From contig NZ_LMUP01000003.1 in the NCBI RefSeq assembly GCF_009765875.1, positions 94,646 through 158,645 of the forward strand: 64,000 nt of DNA. Direction: 5' to 3'. Below, piece after piece: positions 45,305-53,265 of this stretch. The translations under genes were made by a program, and so were the position numbers. The DNA comes from Pedobacter sp. L105 (GTDB taxonomy: Bacteria > Bacteroidota > Bacteroidia > Sphingobacteriales > Sphingobacteriaceae). Numbering within the stretch: the stretch's first letter is position 1; each line of letters starts with the position of its first letter. The notes beneath the pieces are model-generated. The model ran no database searches. It saw only the letters and a program-made list of their open reading frames with translations, and was not told the origin of the DNA.

Positions 45305-46237
45305 ATGAAAATTAAAAAAGTTTTTCTGACTGGCGCTAACGGTTATATAGGTGGGTCTATCGCACATTTACTGATAAAAAAAGGATATGAAGTATCGGGG
45401 CTGATCCGCCAGAAAGAACTTGCCGGACAGCTGGAAGTTCTTGGTATAAGGCCCGTGATAGGGACTATAGATGATCCTGAACTGATCAAAAGAGAAGCCG
45501 AAGCCGCAGATGCAGTGATCAATACGGCCACTGTGGTGGATGCCTTTTTTATCGATAATTTAATAGAAGCGTTAAAAGGAACAGGCAAAACCTTAATCCA
45601 TACCTCGGGATCAAGCATTCTGGGTACAAAAGACCTGGGTGAGCGCACAGATTTTATTTATACAGAAGATTTTCCTTTACGGCCCAGGTTTGAAAAAGCA
45701 CTGTGGGTGGAGATCAATAACCAGGTTTTATGGTCGGCCAGACAAGGGATACGTTCTATGGTGATTGTCCCTACGATGGTTTATGGCGAAGGACTGGGCT
45801 TACGTAAAGAAAGTATCCAGCTGCCTTTTTTATGGCGTTTGGCGGCAGAAAAAGGTGAAGGGGTATATGTTGAAAGAGGTGAAAATATATGGTCGAATGT
45901 TCATATCGCCGACCTGGCGGAATTATATATTCAGATGATGGAAAAAGCAGCTGCCGGTTCTTATTTTTATGCAGAGAATGGAGAGGCCAGCATGAAGGAC
46001 ATCGCTAAAGACATCAGTAAAAAGATGGGCAGGGGAGAACATACTTCTTCCATTTCCATTAACGAGGCAATTGCTTTTTTTAAAAATGCCGATGTTGTTC
46101 ACTTTGGACTGGCTTCTAACAGCAGGTGCACGTCAGATAAAGCACGTAAACTATTGGATTGGCAGCCGCGCTACACGTCAATTTTTGAACATATCCATGG
46201 CCTTGTTCCTAAAGGGGCAAGAGATTTGGGCTTTTAG
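45305..46237 (+). CDS. NAD-dependent epimerase/dehydratase family protein
   Basis: 310 residues, extended SDR fold: GANGYIGGSIAHLL at the N-terminus, conserved TSGSS near residue 100. A -7-like GAACTTTG lies ~40 bp before the start. The AraC gene follows 21 bp after it, so both are probably cotranscribed. Substrate unknown. Confidence 0.9.
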   Translation: MKIKKVFLTGANGYIGGSIAHLLIKKGYEVSGLIRQKELAGQLEVLGIRPVIGTIDDPELIKREAEAADAVINTATVVDAFFIDNLIEALKGTGKTLIHTSGSSILGTKDLGERTDFIYTEDFPLRPRFEKALWVEINNQVLWSARQGIRSMVIVPTMVYGEGLGLRKESIQLPFLWRLAAEKGEGVYVERGENIWSNVHIADLAELYIQMMEKAAAGSYFYAENGEASMKDIAKDISKKMGRGEHTSSISINEAIAFFKNADVVHFGLASNSRCTSDKARKLLDWQPRYTSIFEHIHGLVPKGARDLGF

Positions 46238-46258
46238 GTTTACATAAACGGTAATCAA

Positions 46259-47236
46259 ATGAACACTAACCATAAAGACATCCCTACATTAACTACACAG
46301 ACGTACAAAGAGAATTACTTTAAGCGCAGTGCCGATAATGCTGCGATTTACAATTCGTTAAATACCAAAACCGGACATTTCGAAATACACCGCAGGGATG
46401 ATTACCGTTACCAGTGTAAAGAGGTGATCCCTTCCAACCGGCTTGATTTTTTTATGGTCAATTTAGTGACCGGCGGGGAAGGGATCAAAACCTTTGGTGC
46501 CAAAGAGTATTATGTGAAAAGAGGGATGCTTTGCTTTGAATCGCCGGGTAAAATCACCTCCTGGCAGGCCAAGGCCGATCGTCATGAAGGTTACTTCTGT
46601 GTGTTCCATGCTGATTTTTTTCAGCAGTCGTCGCAGGTTTCAGAACTGCTGAACAGCTACCCGTTCTTTCAGCTGGATGGATGTTCTGCTTTACAGCTGG
46701 ACGAAGAGGAAACGGAATACTTTAACGGTTTGTTTAAAGAAATGGAAAAAGAATATGAGTCGGACGATCTGTATAAAGCTGATGTGATCAGGGCATTTCT
46801 TACCATTATCCTTAAAAAAGCCCAGCGTCTGCATATTTCTGGTAACTATCAGGCGGCACTTGTAAACAGCAATGCAGGGCTTCGCCTCACCAAGGCTTTT
46901 ACGCAGCTTTTTGAAAAGGATTTTGAAAGTGTTAAACGCAATCAGCAGGCATCGCTGAAAAACCTGAGCTGTTACGCTGGTTTACTAAATGTATCCAAAA
47001 ACCACCTTATCAACACCGTAAAATCTGTTTCAGGAAAACCACCGGGTTTATTGATCCATGAACGTATGGTGAGAGAGGTTGCCCAGCTCCTGGTACATAC
47101 AGAATTGAGCATCGCCGAGATCTGTTACCTGTTTAATTTTGAAAATCCATCTTATTTTACCCGATTTTTTAAACGGTATATGGATAGTACTCCATCACAA
47201 TACCGGGAAAAAGAAAAGCTGGTTAAGATGAGTTGA
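46259..47236 (+). CDS. AraC-family transcriptional regulator
   Basis: 325 residues: N-terminal cupin-type domain and C-terminal AraC double HTH (HTELSIAEICYLFNFENPSYF). Downstream of the epimerase gene in a likely operon. Probably its regulator. Confidence 0.9.
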   Translation: MNTNHKDIPTLTTQTYKENYFKRSADNAAIYNSLNTKTGHFEIHRRDDYRYQCKEVIPSNRLDFFMVNLVTGGEGIKTFGAKEYYVKRGMLCFESPGKITSWQAKADRHEGYFCVFHADFFQQSSQVSELLNSYPFFQLDGCSALQLDEEETEYFNGLFKEMEKEYESDDLYKADVIRAFLTIILKKAQRLHISGNYQAALVNSNAGLRLTKAFTQLFEKDFESVKRNQQASLKNLSCYAGLLNVSKNHLINTVKSVSGKPPGLLIHERMVREVAQLLVHTELSIAEICYLFNFENPSYFTRFFKRYMDSTPSQYREKEKLVKMS

Positions 47237-47607
47237 ATTAAGTGAAAAGGCGCATGGGGGCAGCGGAGATCATTCCATGACTTTACTCTATAGATTATTT
47301 ATGAACAATTACCGCTTTAATTAAGAGCGCATTTGTGCGTAGCATTTTAGTGAAAAGCTTAAGTTTGCCCATATCGGAACGAAATACATCTGCACGTAGA
47401 CGATCATTTTCAGACACATTAGTAATGTATGTTTCTGAAGGTTCGCTAAAAATGTTATTAACTTTCTTTTTCATATTGCTTCACGCATTTTATGCACTGG
47501 AATTTACGCATCATATCTGGATTTTCAATAATATTCAATCCTTCTAAAGGATAGGTTTTTTTTAAGATGACAGATAATTCTTGTTTAAGACTGATTATTT
47601 TTATTAG
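47237..47607. other. AT-rich gap with no recognisable gene
   Basis: The region contains scattered short ORFs on both strands and no convincing start or homology. One reverse frame ends in FQCIKCVKQYEKES, perhaps a gene remnant. Boundary of the gene-poor island. Confidence 0.5.
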
Positions 47608-47877
47608 ATGACTCTTTCTAATCAGCATATTAATTATATCAGAAGTTTTTTTTCTGGTAGGCCAGTAAAAAAGGCTTATGTATTTGGTATATATGCATGA
47701 GATGAAAATAGTGATATAGATATTCTGGTTGAATTGGATCATATGAAACCTATCGGAATGAAATTCTTTTCCTATCAGATTCGAAATAAAAAAGTGGGTC
47801 TAGTTAGCTATGAGGGACTGTCTAAATATGTTAAACCTTCTATTGATAAGGATAAGGTTTTAATATATGAAAGGTAG
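47608..47877 (+). pseudogene. MNT-type nucleotidyltransferase with internal TGA
   Basis: A 90-codon frame from ATG 47608 to TAG 47877, interrupted by TGA at 47698-47700. The parts read KKAYVFGIYA then DENSDIDILVELD, i.e. the GSxxR-x-x-SDxD catalytic motif with the Arg codon turned into TGA and the Ser replaced by Ile. The rest (KPIGMKFFSYQ, KDKVLIYER) fits the small nucleotidyltransferase partner of HEPN toxin-antitoxin pairs. No HEPN gene follows. Nonfunctional. Confidence 0.8.
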
Positions 47878-48037
47878 ATTAGATGTTAAATTAAAAGAAT
47901 AATTCTTTAAAAAAGTGCTTTAGGTATAAATACTTATCTTTAGAAATGAGTATTTTCACGCTTGTGAAAATTTTATTATTCTCTTTTTTTGTAATGAACG
48001 ATCAATATTTTTTATTAACCTCTTAAAATCATGTTTC

Positions 48038-48349
48038 ATGCCCATATTAAGACCAAATTCCATACTTAATATTCCAGCTAAATATATTCAGATCAGAATT
48101 AGAAATTACAGCGACACCGAACATGGTAGCTGTAGTATTACCACAGAAATGGAAAGTCAGGATTACTCTTTTAAGCCCGACCAGATTAGGATTATCAAAC
48201 TTCAGCGTGGGGATGTACGGTTTGAAAATACTGGCAGAACAGAGTTAAGCATAAGATACAGTAAAAAGCCTTTTTTAAGAATATTAAAGGATCTCATTTT
48301 CCCATCCCACATATTTCACTTTTTTTGGATAAAGGTTAAAATTAATTAA
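48038..48349 (+). CDS. Hypothetical protein
   Basis: 103 residues, basic and aromatic-rich, ending in a hydrophobic segment (IFPSHIFHFFWIKVKI). Not recognised. It stands alone in AT-rich DNA with weak upstream signals, so it may be a real orphan gene or a chance ORF. Confidence 0.4.
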   Translation: MPILRPNSILNIPAKYIQIRIRNYSDTEHGSCSITTEMESQDYSFKPDQIRIIKLQRGDVRFENTGRTELSIRYSKKPFLRILKDLIFPSHIFHFFWIKVKIN

Positions 48350-48553
48350 TAGGTTTTAAAATTAATATTAAAGAAAAATAAGTTCTTTATTATGCTTTTT
48401 TATGGATGATTATTCCTATCTTAGTAATGTGATAGTTGATCGGTTATGATCGATTACTCAGTTTAATAATTGATTTTTAATCAAAAAAACTTTGTTTAAG
48501 TGGACGTAGGAATCTGATTGCACACAAAGTTATGGAGATTGAAAGCACTTTTT

Positions 48554-48671
48554 CTATCTTTCCGATAGCGATATGGCCGTTCTCTGTAGTGTGTGCAACG
48601 GGAATTTATTCCTCCCTTCCTACGGGGTACTACTTATGCATGCGGAGAGCGGCCATATTTCATACCGCTCT
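48554..48671 (+). ncRNA. Candidate structured RNA (6S-like hairpin)
   Basis: An 18-bp stem pairs 48571-48588 with 48641-48658, allowing three G-U pairs and no bulges. Its apical part holds a GGAA/TTCC hairpin (48601-48612). A small hairpin (CTATC/GATAG, 48554-48568) precedes the stem. A competing stem, AGAGCGG (48646-48652) with CCGCTCT (48665-48671), is followed by T-rich DNA. The GC content is much higher than in the surroundings. Single-stem shape and ~120-180 nt size resemble 6S RNA; a leader of the following short ORF is an alternative. Confidence 0.5.
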
Positions 48672-48713
48672 TTCTAAAGTTTTTCTTGCTTAAGGATCTT
48701 AAAATTTAAAGCA

Positions 48714-48869
48714 ATGAAGAAACTGTATCTAAAAGAATCCGTCTTTATTTTTTTCGCTATTGTGATCAGTCAGATGGCTACAAATTGCTTCGTAATTTCA
48801 TCAATTCAACATCAATGTGGGTTTAGTAAATTTTTCAGCTTTCAAGTCAAAGCCAAGCCTCCAGGCTAA
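48714..48869 (+). CDS. Possible small secreted peptide
   Basis: 51 codons from ATG 48714: MKKLYLKESVFIFFAIVISQ gives a positive start and hydrophobic segment like a signal peptide, followed by a Cys-containing polar part (NCFVISS, HQCGFS). It starts ~43 bp after the structured RNA. No family is recognised. Confidence 0.35.
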   Translation: MKKLYLKESVFIFFAIVISQMATNCFVISSIQHQCGFSKFFSFQVKAKPPG

Positions 48870-49016
48870 TTCTCTTTCTGTAAAATCTAATTCATAGACA
48901 ACATTTACAATAGGGATTTTATCCCAATGGCATCGCCATGTCTAAATTTTAATAAAATCATCATCAGTGTAGGAATTAAACTGATGGTCAATTTAATCAT
49001 TTTTAAAAAAATCACC

Positions 49017-49193
49017 ATGGAAGATCAAAAATCATGTTCATGTAAAAGAACTGAAATCGAGCAATACTATATGGATTTATTGAAACAACTCAATTTTTCC
49101 ATTCGTCTCTCAGAGCAAGAGAAAGCTGGGCAGGTGCTTTTTCTGCTAAAGCAATGGGGAAATGAACTGAATGAATGTTACAGACTTTGCTGA
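49017..49193 (+). CDS. Small hypothetical protein
   Basis: 58 residues from ATG 49017 (MEDQKSCSCKRTEIE); the longer form from 48927 has an unlikely hydrophobic extension. Soluble, helical and Cys-containing at both ends. Not recognised. Orphan in the AT-rich island. Confidence 0.45.
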   Translation: MEDQKSCSCKRTEIEQYYMDLLKQLNFSIRLSEQEKAGQVLFLLKQWGNELNECYRLC

Positions 49194-49244
49194 TCATTCA
49201 AAACCGTGTTATGATTTTGAGTTAAGTTTGTTTAATACCACTTA

Positions 49245-49320
49245 TAGTCCACGCATAGTCCACTCATTCACTATGAATTTAATTAAATTAGTACTAGATG
49301 AGTGGACAATGCGTGGACTA
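49245..49320. repeat. 23-bp inverted repeat around an AT-rich palindrome
   Basis: Left arm 49245-49267 and right arm 49298-49320 match at 22 of 23 positions as reverse complements. TAGTCCA occurs twice inside the left arm, and the right arm is followed by another TGCGTGGA. The 30-bp spacer contains AATTTAATTAAATT. May be an operator or the end of a lost element. Confidence 0.85.
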
Positions 49321-49468
49321 TGCGTGGAATATAATAGATCGATTACATAACACCTCCGGATCAAACTATTAGTGATTTGGGAAGTCTCTGTTTCCTCCTA
49401 AACAGAATAATATTTGGTAAATCTGAAGAGGTTCCAGAAGTGATCAGAAAAAAAGGAATGCTAAATTG

Positions 49469-49508
49469 TCGGAAATTATCGGAAATTACCGGAAATTATC
49501 GGAAAAAA
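49469..49508. repeat. 10-bp tandem repeat upstream of DUF6266-like gene
   Basis: Four consecutive units, TCGGAAATTA (x2), CCGGAAATTA, TCGGAAAAAA, exactly 10 bp each, ending 71 bp before the start at 49580. The unit length equals one DNA turn. Confidence 0.8.
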
Positions 49509-49579
49509 TCAGGTGTTCAGCTTGTTAGCTATTGTTTTTTATTTTCTTGTAATTTATATTTAAAGAAAAAGATAAAATT

Positions 49580-50374
49580 ATGGCAAAAAAAGATGGAAAA
49601 TTTATACGTGGCGCAATAGGTGATCTCGTATATAGGGTGGTTAATGAAAAACAATCTGTTTATCCGAAACCAGACCCGAAAAAATTGAAACAAACAGACA
49701 ACACAAAAAGGGCAGCTGAAGTTTTTGCAAGAGCAGGATTAATTGGCCGTTACCTCAGGGTATCTTTAGCTAACCAGATCAATAGTTATGCAGACTATAA
49801 GATGAAGAACCGGTTACTGGCAACCCTACGACAATGTTTAAAGGGTTCGCCTAATGAAACAACTGGGATTTTCAATTTTAAAGAAGACAGTTTTACCAGC
49901 TTAGAGGGCTTTGAGTTTAATGAGGATTCCAAACTCTCTAAATTGCTCTCTAATAGGTCAACAACCACTTTAAATGAAGGCATATTGACTGTTACCATTC
50001 CTGAAAATAAGATAGGAAGTGAATTGAAATTTCCGGGTAATACCTTTTATTGCAAAGTACTGGTAAACGTATCCCTTTGCCGGCTGGAGGATGGTTATAT
50101 GGAGAAAGAGGCTGAAAGTCAGCTGATCACAATAGCTAGGGATGAAGACTTACTAGAACAGCAAACGTTTAGTTTTAACGTGCCAGACGGCTGTTTATGC
50201 ATTGTTAGTACATTTCTTCAATATGCTAACTATGCAAAAAATAATCCATCGGTGATTAATCATAAAACGTTTAATCCCGGACAGATCAGCAAAGCATTGA
50301 TCACACCGGGTGTTTATCAGGATAACGACGACAGTAGCTGGGAAAAAATGGAGGCGAAGCCAAAACGCAAGTAA
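49580..50374 (+). CDS. DUF6266-like protein
   Basis: 264 residues with no signal peptide. The N-terminus (KDGKFIRGAIGDLVYRVVN) is similar in pattern to the DUF6266 protein downstream (G-x-x-RG-x-x-G-x-x) and is followed by a YRV/VYPKP stretch and a beta-rich body. Divergent paralogue of the next gene, 73 bp apart, same strand. Function unknown. Confidence 0.65.
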   Translation: MAKKDGKFIRGAIGDLVYRVVNEKQSVYPKPDPKKLKQTDNTKRAAEVFARAGLIGRYLRVSLANQINSYADYKMKNRLLATLRQCLKGSPNETTGIFNFKEDSFTSLEGFEFNEDSKLSKLLSNRSTTTLNEGILTVTIPENKIGSELKFPGNTFYCKVLVNVSLCRLEDGYMEKEAESQLITIARDEDLLEQQTFSFNVPDGCLCIVSTFLQYANYAKNNPSVINHKTFNPGQISKALITPGVYQDNDDSSWEKMEAKPKRK

Positions 50375-50447
50375 AAGGTTTCTTGATCTATATGGTACAG
50401 GCTAGCCGAAATTTAAATTTATAGGTAATCAATCTAAATCATAACAT

Positions 50448-51119
50448 ATGGCAACAACAAAAAATGGGCTCCTCCGCGGACTTAGCGGTAAGGTAGGGCC
50501 GATAGTAGTCTGTAAAGGCAAGGATAAATCAATCGTAAAAATTCTTCCTAAAAAAACAACAAAAGCACCGAAACTGCCGCAACTTAGTCAGCGTGCTATT
50601 TTTAAAATGGTGAAACAGTTTATAGATCAAACTCAGCAGGTCATGCGGATCGGGTACTATGATTATTTGCACACAGAAAGACCTCTGAATGCTGCAACTG
50701 CTTATCATTTAAAAAATGCGGTTATAGGTGTTTATCCGGATTTCACCATGGATGCGGTTAAAATTAAGGTCAGCAGGGATCAGGGTGGTTTGAAACAGGA
50801 ATTTAATGCTACAGTTTCGATAGATGCAGGTGATATCCTGAAAGTAAGCTGGGATTTTGCAACAATTTATAACCCTTTTGAAATGCTGAAGCGAAAACTT
50901 GACCAGGCGGTATTGCTGATCTTTGATGAAACAAAGCAACTTACTTCTAGCCGTATTGGCGAGGTAACCAGGGCTGCAGGAAAACTTGAAGTGAGCTTGC
51001 CAAAAGCGTTTCAAGGAGATCAATTGCATTGTTATTTCTTTTTTGCTGCTGAGGATGGCAAAGTTTCAAACACTCAGTATCTGGGAGTGATCAGTAATTA
51101 TACACCAAGTATGATATAA
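50448..51119 (+). CDS. DUF6266 family protein
   Basis: 223 residues matching the Bacteroidota DUF6266 pattern: N-terminal KNGLLRGLSGKVGPIVVCK, PKKTTKAPKLPQLSQRAIF, and YHLKNAVIGVYPDF in the middle. The C-terminal half is beta-rich. Function unknown; widely distributed and often multicopy. Strong terminator directly after it. Confidence 0.8.
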   Translation: MATTKNGLLRGLSGKVGPIVVCKGKDKSIVKILPKKTTKAPKLPQLSQRAIFKMVKQFIDQTQQVMRIGYYDYLHTERPLNAATAYHLKNAVIGVYPDFTMDAVKIKVSRDQGGLKQEFNATVSIDAGDILKVSWDFATIYNPFEMLKRKLDQAVLLIFDETKQLTSSRIGEVTRAAGKLEVSLPKAFQGDQLHCYFFFAAEDGKVSNTQYLGVISNYTPSMI

Positions 51120-51122
51120 TAT

Positions 51123-51157
51123 AAAAGCCCTCTTTACGTCATAAAAGAGGGCTTTTG
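51123..51157 (+). terminator. Strong terminator of the DUF6266 pair
   Basis: A 13-bp perfect stem (AAAAGCCCTCTTT with AAAGAGGGCTTTT), 8-nt loop, ending in T's, 4 bp after the stop codon. Confidence 0.92.
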
Positions 51158-51177
51158 CAGAATGACGTTGTAATTGA

Positions 51178-51273
51178 TTAAGGTTTAGGTTCTAATTTAA
51201 TCGTATACTCATTTGGAGTGATCCTATTAACAGCACCGGTTAACAAATCGATACCCCAGGCGATGGGATTCAT
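51178..51273 (-). pseudogene. C-terminal fragment of a lipoprotein-like gene
   Basis: 31 codons reading MNPIAWGIDLLTGAVNRITP and ending in ...LEPKP. The GIDLLTGA pattern is like the C-terminal signature of Bacteroidota surface lipoproteins. An in-frame stop lies a few codons upstream, so only a tail remains. Confidence 0.5.
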
Positions 51274-51389
51274 TAAGTTTTGCTACTTCGCTGTAATTTA
51301 TTAGAACTATCAATTGAAACATAGTAATTATTAATGTAAAATAACTTACAACAGTTAAGGGTTATGGAGAAATTATATCGAAATAATTT

Positions 51390-51405
51390 CTTGCCATTTG
51401 GCAAG
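51390..51405. promoter_or_regulatory. 7-2-7 inverted repeat before the 51456 gene
   Basis: CTTGCCATTTGGCAAG is a 7-bp inverted repeat with 2-bp spacer, ~50 bp before the start codon. An operator-like site; no regulator identified. Confidence 0.4.
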
Positions 51406-51455
51406 ATAACTGGCGTAATTACTTAAGATCTTTACTGATGTAATCACAATTAAAC

Positions 51456-51815
51456 ATGAATAAAGAAATTATGGACACTCAAAAAAAGGTAGACCTGACT
51501 ACTCCGACAACAAAAATACTGGCCATTGGCCGATGGACAGAAAAAGGGATGATTCAGAGCGATAGGCTTCCTGTTATGGTAAAAGAAGTACCTGCTACAG
51601 TGCGTTTATACTTAACTGGTAAAATTGAAATGTGGTACGTTAAACCGGACTTAAATGGCGTGGTATTTATCATGAACCTTACCGACCCGGAAGAAGCGCA
51701 CCAGCTGCTGGAAAAACTTCCTTTAGGCGTAGCAAAAATGATGGAATTTGATTTTATTCCGCTTGGCCCAATCAGTCCGCTTCGCTTCCTTCTGGATGAT
51801 GAACCAGCAGCCTGA
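51456..51815 (+). CDS. Muconolactone-isomerase-like/dimeric alpha-beta barrel protein
   Basis: 119 residues (a start at 51471 is also possible). Small soluble protein with VPATVRLYLTGKIEMWYVKP, an alternating strand/helix pattern and the tail FIPLGPISPLRFLL. It fits the ferredoxin-like dimeric alpha/beta barrel class, but the precise family is not certain. Single gene. Confidence 0.7.
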   Translation: MNKEIMDTQKKVDLTTPTTKILAIGRWTEKGMIQSDRLPVMVKEVPATVRLYLTGKIEMWYVKPDLNGVVFIMNLTDPEEAHQLLEKLPLGVAKMMEFDFIPLGPISPLRFLLDDEPAA

Positions 51816-52081
51816 TCAAAAGTCGTGACAACTGAAGTGTTTTTGTAAAAATAATTGAAGGATTATTGAAATTTAGCTGTAATTCTTCAATTACTTTTAT
51901 CCCGCCCGGGACACAATTTATGCGGCAGGTGCTGTATTCCCGAACGACTAAGGATGTATCAAACAATATCCTGCTTTTTAAGTTATTAAAGCAGAATAAA
52001 CATTAATCAGGCAGTTAAATCAGTATATTGGATTAAAGATATCCGGACTGCATTAATCAAGTTAATTTAAAGAATGATATC

Positions 52082-52576
52082 ATGGAACACAAAGAAAATA
52101 ATAGAACTACCTATTTGGAAGAATTGAGCGGAAGCGACTATGAAATTGCGGATGATCAGCCAGATATTAGCGGCTGGAGAATCGCAGATAGCAGTGGCAG
52201 TGAAATAGGGGAAGTTAAAGACCTGATCTTTGACAGTAATGCAGGTAAAGTACGTTATCTGATCAGTAGTATTGATGTAGATGCAGACAGGGACGGTGAT
52301 AAGGAAACCAGAGTGGTGCTTATTCCGATTGGTGTTGTATCCTTTGATGAAAAAAAAGATGAAGTGATCCTGCCGGCTGTTTATACTTATCGTTTAGGAA
52401 CGCTACCTGAATATGAAAGTGGTAAGATAATTTCCCCGGTAGAAGAACTGGCTATACGTTATGCATTTCTTGGAAAAGATTCACTTCCTCATGCAGACAG
52501 CGTTGTCTATGAAAGCCACCCTGATGATTTTTATGATCATGACCATTTTAATGATAATCACTTTACACGCAGTTAG
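52082..52576 (+). CDS. PRC-barrel domain protein
   Basis: 164 residues with a PRC-barrel (DISGWRIADSSGSEIGEVKD; VVSFDEKKDEVILPAVYTY) and an acidic, His-rich tail. PRC-barrel proteins are often stress or envelope related; function unknown. Monocistronic. Confidence 0.9.
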   Translation: MEHKENNRTTYLEELSGSDYEIADDQPDISGWRIADSSGSEIGEVKDLIFDSNAGKVRYLISSIDVDADRDGDKETRVVLIPIGVVSFDEKKDEVILPAVYTYRLGTLPEYESGKIISPVEELAIRYAFLGKDSLPHADSVVYESHPDDFYDHDHFNDNHFTRS

Positions 52577-52602
52577 TCGCAGTTGCGTGGTCAACCCAAA
52601 GC

Positions 52603-53160
52603 ATGGAAATTAAACTCAGACAGGAAAAACAGGTAGATCATTCTGCCGTTGCTGAAGCCATTATAGCTTCTTATAAAGATGTTGGATATAGCAACCACAG
52701 GGAACAACTGATGGTTGAAAGATTAAGAAATTCGGATTCTTTTGTTCCTGAATTATCAATTGTCGCTGAAAATGAACACCAGGAGATTGTGGGTCATATT
52801 ATGTTGACTAAAATGCACATACAAAACAAGGGTATCGACTATAGTGCATTGACCTTAGCACCACTTTCTATTATACCATCTTATCAAAATAAAGGTATTG
52901 GTTCCAAATTAGTGATGGAAAGCCATCGGATTGCTGCGGATCTGGGTTTTAAATTCATTGCCATTTTAGGTATCCCAAATTATTATCCAAAATTTGGATA
53001 TGAACTGACTAGTCGATATGATATTAGCTTACCCATTAAAATTGCTAAATCAAATTCTTTGATCATTTCCTTAATTGATCATGATTTCTCTGAGATCATT
53101 GGGGGCACGATTAAGTATTCCGATGAATTTTTTGAAAAAGATCAAATGGAGACATCATAA
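52603..53160 (+). CDS. GNAT N-acetyltransferase
   Basis: 185 residues with the GNAT acetyl-CoA motif region YQNKGIGSKLVMESHRIA and FKFIAILGIPNYYPKFGYEL. Target unknown. It starts 26 bp after the PRC-barrel gene and may be cotranscribed with it. Confidence 0.9.
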   Translation: MEIKLRQEKQVDHSAVAEAIIASYKDVGYSNHREQLMVERLRNSDSFVPELSIVAENEHQEIVGHIMLTKMHIQNKGIDYSALTLAPLSIIPSYQNKGIGSKLVMESHRIAADLGFKFIAILGIPNYYPKFGYELTSRYDISLPIKIAKSNSLIISLIDHDFSEIIGGTIKYSDEFFEKDQMETS

Positions 53161-53172
53161 CATAAAAAGTCT

Positions 53173-53225
53173 CTATCATTATAAATCCCCAAAATTTAAA
53201 TAATTTTGGGGATTTATAATGATAG
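53173..53225. terminator. Perfect 23-bp hairpin between convergent genes
   Basis: 53173-53195 and 53203-53225 are perfect reverse complements with a 7-nt loop and a CCCC/GGGG core. Placed between the GNAT and M1-peptidase stops, it probably terminates from both sides. Confidence 0.85.
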
Positions 53226-53265
53226 GAGGATATTAATACCTGGTCAGCGGTTGAAATTTCCGTAA

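Larger units (their letters stand above)
49194..49579. other. Gene-free repeat-rich gap
   Basis: Holds a long inverted repeat and a 10-bp tandem repeat and no convincing ORF until the DUF6266-like gene at 49580. Confidence 0.6.

Noticed and set aside
47458..47742. 94-codon reverse ORF
   Set aside because: Overlaps the nucleotidyltransferase pseudogene on the other strand and shows no recognisable domain; only the FQCIKC end is mildly suggestive.
48554..48671. Known riboswitch (cobalamin, TPP or SAM)
   Set aside because: None of the core consensus motifs I know is present, so only a generic structured-RNA call is made.
49469..49508. CRISPR-like repeats
   Set aside because: Units are 10 bp with no spacers and no cas genes, so not a CRISPR array.
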